Positions 10,310 to 21,282 of a DNA stretch of 64,000 nt are shown in pieces. The position numbers and the translations under genes were made by a program. How positions within the stretch are numbered: the stretch's first letter is position 1; every line of letters begins with the position of its first letter. Origin of the DNA: Delphinapterus leucas. Its lineage: Eukaryota > Chordata > Mammalia > Artiodactyla > Monodontidae. The DNA lies in NCBI RefSeq assembly GCF_002288925.2, contig NW_022098044.1, positions 12,834,028 through 12,898,027 of the forward strand. Reading direction: 5' to 3'. Under the pieces are notes generated by a model. That model worked only from the letters and a program-made list of their open reading frames with translations, was not told the DNA's origin and did not search any database.

Positions 10310-10891
10310 AACATAATGATTTTAATGATTCTACTTTATCTCTATTATTGGTTTATTATCAATGCTTGCTTTTAAAATATTCTTTAATGTTAACTCCAGG
10401 ATTTACAATATATATCATTAACTTATCACAGTCCACTTTCGAATGATATTATATCACCTCACATAATGTGTAAAAACCTTCCAACAATATACTTCCAATT
10501 CTTTCCTCCCTACTTTTTTGATATTGCTAGCATTGATGATACTTTTACATATTTTATGTAAATCCCCAAATAGTTATTGTTTTTTCTTTAGATAGTCACT
10601 TATTCTTTGGAGTCATTACTATTTTAAAAATGGTCTTTATATATTTACCTTTATTTTGAGCATTTCCAGACTTCATTATAGTTTTTTGCAGATTCAGGTT
10701 TCTATCTGGTATCATATTTCTTCGGAGTGAAAAAAATTTTTCAATATTGTGTGTAGCTTAAATCTGCTGACAATAAAGTCAGCCTTTTGTTTGTTTGATG
10801 TGTTTGTTTTTTGAAAAAGTGTTTATTTAATCTTAAGTTTTGAAATATATTTTTGCTGGGTATAATTATGTAGATTGATAGTTTTTCTTTT
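10310..10891 (-). mobile_element. Old L1 (L1M-type), segment 3: ORF2/ORF1 junction
   Basis: L1 text resumes: GGATTTACAATATATATCATTAACTTATCACAGTC, CAGGTTTCTATCTGGTATCAT, and TTTTGAAATATATTTTTGCTGGGTAT. All are reverse complement of old L1 between ORF2 and ORF1. It runs up to TTTCTCTTCCAGAATTTTA, the target of the young L1, and resumes at 18,453 without loss. Confidence 0.85.
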
Positions 10892-10906
10892 CTCTTCCAG
10901 AATTTT
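10892..10906. repeat. Left target-site duplication of young L1
   Basis: CTCTTCCAGAATTTT matches CTCTTTCAGAATTTT at 18453-18467 with one difference. At the right side the duplication ends TTTT followed by AA, which is the classic L1 endonuclease site TTTT/AA for a minus-strand insertion. Confidence 0.85.
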
Positions 10907-10907
10907 A

Positions 10908-11261
10908 TTTTATTTTATTTTATTTTAAAAATCTTTATTGGAGTATAATTTCTTTACAATGGTGTGTTAGTTTCTGCTTTATAACAAAGTGAACCGGCTA
11001 TACAGATAAATATACATGTATCCCCATATCTCCTCCTTCTTGCGTCTCACTCTCATCCTCCCTATCCCACCCCTCTAGGTGGTCACAAAGCACCAAGCTG
11101 ATCTCCCTGTGCTATGTGGCTGCTTCCCACTAGCTATCTATTTTACGTTTGGTAGTGTATATATGTCCATGCCACTCTCTCAATTTCCCCCAGCTTACCT
11201 TTCCCCCTCCCCGTGTCTTCAAGTCGATTTCTACGTCTGCATCTTTATTCCTGTCCTGCCT
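10908..11261 (-). other. Young L1 3' UTR and tail
   Basis: On the minus strand the 3' end reads GCAGAAACTAACACACCATTG, then AAATTATACTCCAATAAAGATTTTT and (TAAAA)n. AATAAA gives the polyadenylation signal. Pyrimidine-rich patches (CCTCCTTCTTGCGTC on the plus strand) correspond to the purine-rich 3' UTR tract of L1. Confidence 0.85.
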
Positions 11262-14200
11262 CTAGGTTCCTAAGAACCATTTTTTTGGTTTGTTTTCTGA
11301 GATTCCATATATATGTGTTAGCATATAGTATTTGTTTTTCTCTTTCTGACTTACTTCACTCTGTATGACAGACTGTAGGTCCATCCACCTCACTACAAAT
11401 AACTCAATTTTGTTTCGTTTTATGGCTGAGTTATATTCCATTGTATATATGTGCACTGTCGATGGACACTTAGGTTGCTTCCATATCCTGGCTATTGTAA
11501 ATAGAGCTGCAATGAACATTGTGGTACATGACTCTTTTTGAATTATTGTTTTCACAGGGTATATGCCCAGGGGAGGGATTGCTGGGTCATATGGTAGTTC
11601 TATTTTTAGTTTTTTAAGGAACCTCCATACTGTTCTCCATAGTGGCTGTATCAACTTACATTCCCACCAACAGTGCAAGAGGGTTCCCTTTTCTCCACAC
11701 CCTCTCCAGCATTTATTTTTTGTAGATTTTTTGATGATGGCCATTCTGACTGGAGCGAGGTGATACCTCATTGTAACTTGATTTGCATTTCTCTAATGAT
11801 TAGTGATGTTGAACATCCTTTCATGTGTTTGTTGTCAATCTGTATATCTTCTTTGGAGAAATGTCTATTTAGGTCTTCTGCCCATTTTTGGATTGGGTTG
11901 TTTGTTTATTGATATTGAGCTGCATGAACTGCTTTTAAATTTTGGAGATTAATCCTTTGTCAGTGGCCTCATTTGCAAATATTTTCTCCCATTCTGAGGG
12001 TTATTTTTTCATCTTGTTTATGGTTCCCTTTGCTGTGCAAAAGCTTTGAAGTTTCATTAGGTCCCATTTATTTATTTTTGTTTTTATTTCCATTTCTCTA
12101 GAAGATGGGTCAAAAAGGTTCTTGCTGTGATTTATGTCATAGAGTGTTCTGCTTCTGTGTTCCTCTAAAAGTTTTATAGTGTCTGGCCTTACATTTAGGT
12201 CTTTAATCCATTTTGAGTTTGTTTTTGTGTATGGTGTTAGGGAGTGTTCTAATTTCATTCTTTTACATGTACCTGTCCAGTTTTCCCAGCACCACTTATT
12301 GAAGAGGCTGTCTTTTCTCCATTGTATAATCTTGCCTCCTCTATCAAAAATAAGGTAACCATAGGTGCATGAGTTTATCTCTGGGCTTTCTATCCTGTTC
12401 CATTGATCTATATTTCTGTTTTTGTACCAGTACCATACTCTTGATTACTGTAGCTTTGTAGTATATTCTGAAGTCTGGGAGCCTGATTCCTAAGCTCCAT
12501 TTTTCTGTCCCAATATTGCTTTGACTATTTGGGGTCTTTTGTGTTTCCATACTTATTGTGAAATTTTTTGTTCTAGTTCTGTGAAAAATGCCATTGGTAA
12601 TTTGATAGGGATTGCATTGAATCTGTAGATTGCTTTGGGCAGTATAGTTATTTTCACAATGTTGATTTTTCCAATCCAAGAACATGGTATATCTCTCCAT
12701 CTGTTTGTATCATCTTTACTTTCTTTCCATGAGTGCCTTATACTTTTCTGCATACAGGTCTTTTGTCTCCTTAGGTAGATTTATTCCTAGGTATTTTATT
12801 TGTTTTGTTGCAATGGTAAATGAGAGTGTTTCCTGAATTTCTCCTTCAGATTTTTCATCATTAGTGTATAGGAATGCAAGATATTTCTGTGCATTAATTT
12901 TGTATCCTGCTACTTTACTAAATTCGTTGATTAGTTCTAGTACTTTTCCGGTAGCATCTTTAAGATTCTCGATGTATAGTATCATGTCATCTGCAGACAG
13001 TGGCAGCTTTACTTCTTCTTTTCTGATTTGGATTCCTTTTATTTCCTTTTCTTCTCTGATTGCTGTGGCTAAAACTTCCAAAACTATGTTGAATAATAGT
13101 GGTGAGAGTGGACAACCTTGTCTTCTTCATGATCTTAGAGGAAATGGTTTCAGTTTTTCACCATTGAGAACGATATTGGCTGTGGGTTTGTCTTATAAGG
13201 CCTTTAGTATGTTGAGGTAAGTTCCCTCTATGCCTACTTTCTGAGGGTTTTTATCATAAATGGGTGTTGAATTTTGTCAAAAGCTTTTTCTGCATCTATT
13301 GAGATGATGATACAGTTTTTATCCTTCAGTTTGTTAATATGGTGTATATTGAAGAGTCCTTGCATTCCTGGGGTAAACCCCACTTGATCATGGTGTATGA
13401 TCCTTTTAATGTGCTGTTGGATTCTACTTGCTAGTATTTGATGAGGAGTTTTGCATCTATGTTCATCGGTGATATTGGCCTGTAGTTTTCTTTCGTGACA
13501 TCTTTGTCTGATTTTTGTATCAGGGTGATGTTGGCCTCATAGAATGAGTTTGGGCGTGTTCTTCCCTCTGCTATATTTTGGAAGAGTTTGAGAAGGATAG
13601 GTGTTAGCTCTTCTCTAAATGTTTGATAGAATTCGCCTGTGAAGCCATCTTGTCCTGGACTTCTGTTTGTTAGAAAATTTTTAATCACAGTCTCAATTTC
13701 AGTGCTTGTGATTGATCTGTTCATACTTTCTATTTCTTCCTGGTTTAGTCTCAGAAGGTTGTGCTTTCCTAAGAATTTGTCCATTTCTTCCAGGTTGTCC
13801 ATTTTATTGGCATAGAGTTTCTTGTAGTAATCTCTCATGATTCTTTGTATTTCTGCAGTGTCAGTTGTTACTTCTTTTTCATTTCTAATTCTACTGAATT
13901 GAGTATTCTCCCTTTTTGTCTTGATGAGTCTGGCTAACGGTTTATCAATTTTGTTTATCTTCTCAAAGAACCAGCTTTTAGTTTTATTGATCTTTGCTAC
14001 TGTTTCCTTCATTTCTTTTTCATTTATTTCTGACATGATCTTTATGATTTCTTTCCTTCTGCTAACATTGGGATTTTTTTGTTCTTCTTTCTCTAACTGC
14101 TTTAGTTGTAAGATTAGGTTATTTGACATGTTTCTTGTTTCTTGAGGTAGGATTGTATTGCTATAAACTTACCTCTTAGAAATGTTTTTGCTACATCCCA

Positions 14201-15083
14201 TAGGTTTTGGGTTGTCGTGTTTTCATTGTAATTTGTTTCTAGATATTTTTTGATTTCCTCTTTGGTTTCTTCCATGATCTCCTGGTTATTTAGTAGTGTA
14301 TTGTTTAGCCTCCATTTGTTCATATTTTTTACAGATATTTTCTTGTAATTGATATCTAGTCTCATGGCGTTGTGGTCTGAAAAGATACTTGATATGATTT
14401 CAGTTTTCTTAAATTTACTAAGGCTTCATTTGTGGCGCAAAATATGATCTATCCTGGAGTGTATTCTGGTTTTTTTGATGGAATTCTTATAAATATCAAT
14501 TAAGTCCATCTTGTTTAATGTGTCATTTAAAGCTTGTGTTCCCTTATTTATTTTCATTTTGGATTATATGTCCATTGGTGAAAGTGGGGTGTTAAAGTCC
14601 CCTAGTATGATTGTGTTACTGTCAATTTCCCCTTTTATGGCTGTTAGTATTTGTCTTATGTATTGAGGTGCTCCTATGTTGGGTGCATAAATATTTACAG
14701 TTGTGATAGCTTCTTGGATCGATCCCTTGATCATTATGTAGTGTTCTTCTTTGTCTCTTTTAATAGTCTTTGTTTTAAAGTCTATTTTGTTTGACATGAG
14801 AATTGCTACTCCAGCTTTCTTTTGATTTCCGTTTGCATGGAATATCTTTTTCCGTCCCCTCACTTTCAGTCTGTATGTGTCTCTAGGTCTGAATTGGGTC
14901 TCTTGTAGACAGCCTATATATGGGTCTTGTTTTTGTATCCATTCATCCAGTCTATGTCTTTTGGTTGGAGCATTTAATCCATTTACATTAAAGGTAGTTA
15001 TCGATATGTATGTTCCTATTATGATTATCTTAATTGTTTTGGGTTTGTTATTGTAGGTCTTTTCCTTCTCTAGTGTTTCCTGC
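11262..15083 (-). pseudogene. L1 ORF2 (endonuclease/reverse transcriptase), broken
   Basis: ORF2p nicks target DNA and copies L1 RNA into it. Order on the minus strand: endonuclease (14564-15083; NVNGLNAPTKRH, LQETQF, GDFNTPLSPMD), linker (14114-14365, 13431-14129; [14 protein letters not shown]), RT core (12716-13081), post-RT (12001-12753) and the cysteine-rich C terminus (11262-11771; [18 protein letters not shown]). Length matches the usual ~1,275 codons, but frameshifts and stops split it into at least seven pieces. Two key positions are altered: LQETH reads LQETQ, and the catalytic FADD box reads SADD at 12986-12997. The two aspartates remain. Confidence 0.92.
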
Positions 15084-16192
15084 CTAGACAAGTTCCATTA
15101 GCATTTGTTGTCAGTCTGGTTGGGTGGTGCTCACTTCTCTTAGCTTTTGCTCATCTTTAAAGGTTTTAATTTCTCTGTCCAATCTGAATGAGGTCCTTGC
15201 AGGGTAGAGTAGTCTTGGTTGTAGGTTTTTCCCTTTCATCACTTTAAATATGTCCTGCCACTCCCTTCTGACTTGAGTTTCTGCTGAAAGAACAGCTGTT
15301 AACCTTATGGGGATTCCCTTGTATGTTTTTTGTTATTTTTCCCTTGCTGTTTTTAATATTTTTTTCTTTGCACTTAATTTTTTTTTTTTTGCGGTACGCG
15401 GGCCTTTCACTGTTGTGGCCTCTCCTGTTGTGGAGCACAGGCTCCAGACATGCAGACTCAGCGGCCATGGCTCACGGGCCCAGCCACTCCGCGGCATGTG
15501 GGATCTTCCCGGACCAGGGCACGAACCCGCGTCCCCTGCATCAGCAGGTGGACTCTCAACCACTGCGCCACCAGGGAAGCCCTGCACTTAATTTTTGATA
15601 GTTTGGTTAATATGTGTCTTGGTGTGTTTCTCCTTGGGTTTATCCTGTATGGGGCTCTCTCCACTTCCTTGACTTGATTGACTATTTCCTTTCCCATATT
15701 AGGGAAGTTTTCAACTTTAATCTCTTCAAATATTTTCTCAGTCCCTTTCTTTTTCTCTTCTTCTTCTGGGACCCCTGTAATTTGAATGTTGGTGTGTTTG
15801 ATGTTGTCCCAGAGGTCTCTGAGACTGTCCTCAATTCTTCTAAATCTTTTTCCTTTATTCTGCTCCGCGGTTGTTATTTCCAGTATTTTATCTTCCAGGT
15901 CACCTATCCATTCTTCTGCCTCATTTATCTGCTGTTGATTTCTTCTAGAGAATTTTTTATTTCATTTATTGTGTTGTTCATGATTGTTTGTTTGCTCTTT
16001 AGTTATTCTAGTTCCTTATTAAACATTTCTTGTATTTACTCCATTCTATTTCCAAGATTTTGGGTCATCTTTACTATAATTACTCTGAATTCTTTTTCAG
16101 GTAAACTGCTGGTTTCCTCTTCATTTGGTAGGTAGGTCTGGTGGGGTTTTACCTTGCTTCTTCGTCTGCTGTGTGTTTCTCTGTCTTCTCAT
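15084..16192 (-). pseudogene. L1 ORF1 (RNA-binding chaperone), broken by SINE
   Basis: ORF1p forms trimers that coat L1 RNA. The ATG at 16192-16190 opens MRRQRNTQQTKKQ. A 4-bp ACCT duplication (GTAGGTAGG at about 16129-16137) then shifts the frame, and the NEEETSSLPEKEF-like block follows in the new frame. At least two in-frame stops lie in the coiled-coil region (MEW-less GAG-TAA-ATA and GAA-TAA-CTA), and a SINE at 15378-15582 interrupts the C-terminal half. The C terminus (KDEQKLREVSTTQPD) reaches a TAG at 15086-15084, close to the ORF2 start, as in L1. Confidence 0.85.
15378..15582 (-). mobile_element. CHR-type SINE, short form, inside L1 ORF1
   Basis: Minus-strand SINE with a ~13-bp T tract, the GCGGTACGCGGGCC end, and A box TGGCGCAGTGG. 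The B box is GGTTCGTGCCC. The target duplication TGCACTTAATTTT lies at 15369-15381 and 15583-15595. It is the youngest layer of the nest: SINE in young L1 in old L1. Confidence 0.95.
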
Positions 16193-16782
16193 TTTGCTTA
16201 ACTCACTGTGTTTGGGGTCTCCTTTTTGCAGGCTGCAGGTTCATAGTTCCCATTGTTTTGGGTGTCTGCCTCCAGTGGCTAAGGTTTGTTCAGTGGCTTT
16301 TGTAGGCTTCCTGTGGAGGTGACTGGTGCCTTTGTTTTGGTGGGTTAGGCTAGATCTTGTCTTCCGGTGGTCAGGTCCACGTCTGGTGGTGTGTTTTGGG
16401 GTGACTGTGAACTTATTATGATTTTCGGCAGCCTCTCTACTATGGGTAGGGTTGTGTTCCTGTCTTTCTAGTTGTTTGGTATAGGGTATCCAGCACTGTA
16501 GCTTGCTGGTTGTTGAGTGGAGCTGGGTCTTCACCTGAGATGGAGATCTCTGGGAATGCTTTCACCATTTGATATTACATGGAACTGGGCGGTCTCCGGT
16601 GGACCAGTTTCCTGAACTCGGCTCTCCCATCTCAGAGGCACAGGCCTCACACGCAGGTGGAGCACCAAAGACCCTGTCAGCCACACAGCTCATAGGAAAT
16701 GGGAGAAAAAAAGAAAGAAGAGAAAAGAAAGTTATTAAAATAAAAAATTATTTTAAATAAAAAAATTAAAAGGAAAGAAAGA

Positions 16783-17041
16783 AGAGAGCAACCAAACGAA
16801 AAAACAAATCCACCAATGATAACAAGTGCTAAAAACTATACTAAAAAAAAAAAAAAAAAGAACCAAGGACAAATGGTAAAAGCAAAGCTATACAGACAAA
16901 ATCACACAAAGAGGCATACATATACACACTCACAAAAAGAGAAAGTGGAAGAAAAAAAATCTATATATATATAAAAAAGGAAGAGAGTAACCAAATCAAT
17001 AAACAAATCCACCAATGATAATAAACTCTAAATACTAAACT
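16783..17041. repeat. Two spaced copies of a ~59-bp A-rich segment in L1 5' UTR
   Basis: GAGAGCAACCAAACGAAAAA... at 16783-16841 recurs as GAGAGTAACCAAATCAATAA... at 16983-17041. Both contain AACAAATCCACCAATGATAA. The spacing is 200 bp, with a pure A run and a short TATATA tract between them. Confidence 0.8.
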
Positions 17042-17555
17042 AAGATAAACATAAAACCAGAAACAAATTGGATGCAGAAGGCAAACCCTAAGTCTACAGT
17101 AGCTCCCAAAGTCCACCGCCTCAATTTGGGATGATTCGTTGTCTATTCGGGTATTCCACAGATGCAGGGTACGTCAAGTTGATTGTGGAGATTTAATCCA
17201 CTGCTCCTGAGGCTGCTGGGAGAGATTTCCCTTTCTCCTCTTTGTTCCCACAGCTCCTGAGAACAGACATTTCCCTTTGTTTGTTGTGAAAAGAACAATG
17301 TGAAAAGAACATTTCCCTTTCAGCTTTGGATTTGGCCGCGCCTCTGCGTGTAGGTCGCCTGAGGGCTTCTGTTCTTCGCTCAGACAGGACGGGGTTAAAG
17401 GAGCAGCTGATTCGGGGGCTCTGGCTCACTCAGGCCGTAGGGAGGGAGGGGTGCAGAATGCAGGGTGAGCCTGTGGCAGCAGAGGCCACTGTGACATTGC
17501 AACAGCCTGAGGCACACTGTGTGTTCTCCCAGGAAAGTTGTCCCTGGATCTCAGG

Positions 17556-17741
17556 ACCCTGGCAGTGGCGGGCTGCACAGGCTCCCAGGAGGAGAAGTGT
17601 GGATAGTGACCTGTGCTCGCACACAGGCTTCTTGGTGGCTGCATCAGCACCCTGGCAGTGGCGGGCTGCACAGGCTCCCAGGAGGAGAAGTGTGGATAGT
17701 GACCTGTGCTCGCACACAGGCTTCTTGGTGGCTGCATCAGC
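17556..17741. repeat. Perfect 93-bp tandem duplication in L1 5' UTR
   Basis: Two head-to-tail copies, 17556-17648 and 17649-17741, each starting ACCCTGGCAGTGGCGGGC and ending GTGGCTGCATCAGC. I see no difference between them. 93 is a multiple of three, so incidental frames stay open through both copies. The lack of divergence suggests the duplication is recent relative to the element, or was maintained. Confidence 0.95.
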
Positions 17742-18433
17742 AGCCTTAGTGTCTCATGCCCGTCTCTGGTGACTGTGCTGACAGCCACGGCTCGTGCCCG
17801 TCTCTGGAGCTCATTTAGTCGGTGCTCTGAATCCCTTCTCCTCATGCACCCTGAAACAATGGTCTCTTGCCTCTTCGTCAGGTCCAGACTTTTTCCCGGA
17901 CTTCCTCCTGGCTAGCTGTAGCGCACTAGCCCCCTGCAGGCTGTGTTCACACAGCCAACCCCAATCCTCTCTCTGAGATGTGACCTCTGAAGCCGGCGCC
18001 TCAGCTCCCATCCCCCACCTGCCCTGCCACATGAGCAGACAAACCTCTCAGGATGGTGAGTGCTGGTTGGCACCGATCCTCTGTGCAGGAATCTACCCGC
18101 TTTGCCCTCTGTACCCCTGTTGCTGCACTCTCCTCCGTGGCTCCGAAGCTTCCCCCCCACCCCGTCTCTCCCAGTGAAGGGGCTTCCTAGTGTGTGGAAA
18201 CTTTTCCTCCTTCACAGCTCCTTCCCAGATGTGCAGGTCCTGTCCCTCTTCTTTTGCCTATGTTTTTTCTTTTTTCTTTTGCCCTACCCAGGTATGTGGG
18301 GAGTGTCCTCCCCTTCTGGGAAGTCTGAGGTCTTCTGCCAGCGTTCAGTAGGTGTTCTGTAGGAGTTGTTCCACATGTAGATATATTTCTGATGTATTTG
18401 TGGGGAGGAAGATGATCTCCACATCTTACTCCT

Positions 18434-18446
18434 CCACCATCTTGAA
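18434..18446 (-). promoter_or_regulatory. YY1-like motif at L1 5' end
   Basis: The plus strand reads CCACCATCTTGAA, so the minus strand reads TTCAAGATGGTGG, matching the YY1 core AAGATGG. YY1 sites at the extreme 5' end set the transcription start in mammalian L1s (known for human L1). The position, within about 20 bp of the element end, fits. Confidence 0.6.
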
Positions 18447-19843
18447 GGTCTCCTCTTTCAGAATTTTAAATATATCACTACATTTTTCTTCTGGTCTGCA
18501 TTGTTCTGCTAAGAAGTATGTTATAATTCTTGTTTGTTCCTCTGGATGTACTATGTCTTTTTACACAAGTGTCCCTCAAGATTTTCTCTTTATTTTTGGT
18601 TTTCAGCAGTTTGAATAATATATCTTGTTGTCTAATTTATCTTTAAAAAAACAATCTTGGAGATTCACTGTACTTCTTGGATCTGTAGCTTTATATTTTT
18701 CATTATTTTTGGAAAAATCTTGGTATTTATTTCTTTATGTATTTCTTCACTTCCAATATTTTTTTCTTTTCTATTGATGGGAGTACAATTGCATGCATTT
18801 TAGAAGAATGGGTGTTTTCATACAGGCTTAGATGCTGTTTTATTTATTTTGCTCTTTTTGGTTTTGATTAGGTAATTTCTATTGACTTAATCTTACATTC
18901 ATTGAATCATTTCTTGGCTCAATAGAGACTACTATAAACCCATTCAAGTAATTCTTTATCTTTGATATAATACTTTAAAAAAGCATTATTATCTGTAACT
19001 TCCATTTGACTCACTTTTTTAATAATTCCCATCTCTCTGCTGAAATTTTCCATTTGTTTACACATATTGTTTATGTTTTTCACTAGCTCCTTTAAGATTC
19101 TAATCACAGGTATTTTAAGATTCAGTTCCAATGCCTGTGTAATCTGTAAGTCTAGTTGTGTTGATTTCTTCATCTCTTTAAAAAATTTTTCATTTCCTTT
19201 ACTCTTTGCATGTTATTTATACTATGGCACTGAGTGACAGATATCTCATGCAGAAGAGAAGAGACTGAAGTCAACAGTATTTCCATCTGGAAATGGACAT
19301 ATCTCTTCTCAGGCAGTTAGTATGGGAGATTGATTCAACTTAGGAGTTGAGATAGGTTTTATTTTGTTGTATTTATGGTTAATTTCAGTGCATAATAATC
19401 TTCAGATTCTTCTGATGCCTTTTTCTTAAAGTGGAAGCTGTTTACTAGAAGATTTTTCTCAGTGCTTGGGGTCCACTTTCAGCTTTTAGCCATCACTGTA
19501 TGTCTGTATCACAGAGCCAGTAGCCTCCATGATATTTCTCCTCTCCCAGCTATATACTCTTTTTACTTGTTACCTTGGCTTGCTAGGATAATATGATTGA
19601 TTGAAGAGGGTCTATTTTGACCTGATCCTTCCTCACTTAGGTAGGCTGTATGTGCCTGAACTTAGAGAGTTTTAGCTTGTCTCCCACCTTCTCTGTGTCA
19701 GGTGACAAACTCTATCTTCCATCTATTACAGGTCTTGTGGGAGTTCCTGCTCCTCTTCTAGTGGTAGAAAACTTCTATTAGTGCTGATTGGGATTCTGGG
19801 CTCAGAACAATCTGCTACCCCTCCTGCAGGGGTAGCAGCCCTT

Positions 19844-19986
19844 TCTTAGAATACAGGAAAGCGACCTTTATCTAGGGACTGATTTATTCTGAGGTAGCCA
19901 AGTATGACTACATCAGCACCCTCCTCCATCTGTTAATTATACAAATGACACTGGCATAGGCAGAGGCTATGAACATTTACACACTG
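19844..19986. repeat. 143-bp duplicated segment, copy A
   Basis: Runs from TCTTAGAATACAGG to CATTTACACACTG. It aligns without gaps to 22323-22465 in the same orientation with three differences (T/C, A/C and C/T). It lies inside the old L1 5' UTR block. No poly-A, terminal inverted repeat or flanking duplication is associated. Confidence 0.95.
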
Positions 19987-20200
19987 CCATTTTCTTTCAT
20001 ACCTAACCTCCTCCCCCCGATAACAATGGGTCTTTACCTGTATCCTGGGGATGACAGTGTTGCTGCTGTTTCCTTGCTGGTTCAAGTCTTTGTTTTGCTC
20101 CACATGACAGAAGCCAGAAGAGTCTGAGCAGGAGCACAGCCTCTATGCCTTTCTAACAGCCTAACAGCAGCAGCCTGTTCTTTCCTCTACGTCAGTACTC

Positions 20201-20410
20201 TTTTTTTTTTTTTTTTTGTGGTACACGGGCCTCTCACTGCCGTGGCCTCTCCCATCGCGGAGCACAGGCTCTGGACACGCAGGCTCAGCGGCCATGGCTC
20301 ACGGGCCTCGCCGCTCCGTGGCATGTGGGATCCTCCCGGACCGGGGCATGAACCCGTGTCCCCTGCATCGGCAGGCGGACTCTCAACCACTGCGCCACCA
20401 GGGGAGCCCT
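20201..20410 (-). mobile_element. CHR-type SINE, short form
   Basis: Minus-strand SINE with a 17-bp T tract, GTGGTACACGGGCC end, and 5' end GGGCTCCCCTGGTGGCGCAG on the minus strand. The target duplication GTCAGTACTC(TTTT) lies at 20191-20200 and 20411-20420. It is inserted in the old L1 5' UTR. Confidence 0.95.
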
Positions 20411-20854
20411 GTCAGTACTCTTTTGATAAGTTCTGTCTAGCTTCCTAGTGTGTCTCATCTTTCCTAATATACCCAGTGGAGGTCCACAGACAACGAGCTT
20501 GAGCGTGGATGTAAACATTGCCTATCTACAGCTACCAGCAATGCTGTACTCACAGGCTAGCCCACACTTGGCTTTTAGCAACTTATTCATAGCTTAACTC
20601 ATTTTTTCTTCCTGCTTCTGTTGTAGAACCTATCTGTATCCTGTGCTTGTGCATTTCATCTGTCCTTGGGTGGGGTAGGGCGGGATTTTCTTCCATGGAT
20701 TTTAGTTCACTTGGTTGTCCTGTGACTTTAACAATCTGATGGGTTTAGACAATGTTGTAGTTTTATAGTTTAGCTGACTTTTTCTTGTTCTTTAGGTGGA
20801 GGTGATGCTCTTTTTAGCTCTCCACATCCTAGATTCTTTTCTGTTGCCTCTCAT

Positions 20855-20935
20855 TCTTTATAATATATTATCTGGTGTTTAGAAAAGAATTATGTACATA
20901 ATAACAGAAAAGGAAAAAAATGATTCTTTCTGATA
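20855..20935. repeat. ~80-bp dispersed segment, copy 1
   Basis: TCTCATTCTTTATAATATA... ATGTACATAATAACAGAAAAGG matches 21848-21930 in the same orientation at roughly 85%. It lies at the right edge of the old L1 block. Confidence 0.7.
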
Positions 20936-20974
20936 CATGTTTTATACATGTCACTCAGTCTGCCTAGTGGTGTT

Positions 20975-21180
20975 TAGATAGTAGAGAAGCAAGAGTGAAA
21001 GGAGAGAGACCATATTGCAATAGTCTAGTAGTGTGATGGTTGATGTGGACTAGGGTGGAAGGGGTGGTGATGATGAGAAATGGTTGGATTTAGGTTATAT
21101 TTGAAGGGAGTACTTGTGGAATTTGTTGATGGGCAATATGTGAGTATGAGAGAAATAAAAAATCAGGATCGCTGTCAGAT
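20975..21180 (-). mobile_element. L2 LINE fragment
   Basis: The plus strand reads AGTAGTGTGATGGTTGATGTGGACTAGGG, GAGAAATGGTTGGATTTAGG and TTGATGGGCAATATGTGAG. This order is the common reverse complement of L2 ORF2. Old copy, no frame. Confidence 0.7.
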
Positions 21181-21281
21181 CTTGAATTTTAACTACTGGG
21201 TAACTAAGCTGATAACCAGAGTTATTGCATAGGAATATGGATACAGATTTGTCTCACATGGAACATTAATTTTCTGCATGC

Positions 21282-21282
21282 G

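Larger units (their letters stand above)
10908..18452 (-). mobile_element. Young full-length LINE-1 (copy B), inactive
   Basis: A complete minus-strand L1 of about 7.5 kb. In plus coordinates it runs from a (TTTTA)n tail and 3' UTR at 10,908, through ORF2 (about 11,262-15,083) and ORF1 (15,084-16,192), to a ~2.26-kb 5' UTR ending at 18,452. A target duplication flanks it. ORF2 has nearly full length (about 1,274 codons), but several frameshifts and stops break both frames, and a SINE sits in ORF1. Sequence type matches artiodactyl/cetacean L1. It inserted into an older L1. Confidence 0.93.
16193..18452 (-). promoter_or_regulatory. Young L1 5' UTR / promoter region
   Basis: About 2.26 kb upstream of ORF1, GC-rich at its 5' part (17,300-18,350) and A-rich at 16,680-17,100. 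In L1s the 5' UTR carries an internal Pol II promoter that starts at the element's first base. Visible here are a YY1-like CAAGATGGTGG near the 5' end, a perfect 93-bp tandem duplication and a repeated A-rich segment. Short open frames here are incidental. Confidence 0.8.
18453..20885 (-). mobile_element. Old L1 (L1M-type), segment 4: ORF1 and 5' UTR
   Basis: Resumes at the right copy of the target duplication (18453-18467). TTCTTCTGGTCTGCATTGTTCTGCTAAGAAG and CTTCTTGGATCTGTAGC mark ORF1 in reverse complement (frame decayed; a piece around 18919-19173 has a coiled-coil-like KELVKNINNMCKQMEN stretch). From about 19,200 the sequence is 5' UTR, with GATTTTAGTTCACTTGGTTGTCC and TCTGATGGGTTTAGACAATGTTG near 20,700-20,760. 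A SINE interrupts it at 20,201. The net old L1, without insertions, is about 4.6 kb. Confidence 0.8.

Noticed and set aside
15614..16135. 173-codon plus-strand hydrophobic frame, membrane-protein-like
   Set aside because: It is the antisense of L1 ORF1; A-rich coding read backward gives F/L/S-rich artefacts.
17326..17772. 148-codon open frame with internal repeats
   Set aside because: It is the 93-bp tandem duplication of the L1 5' UTR read in frame; frames are open on both strands and no protein family is seen.
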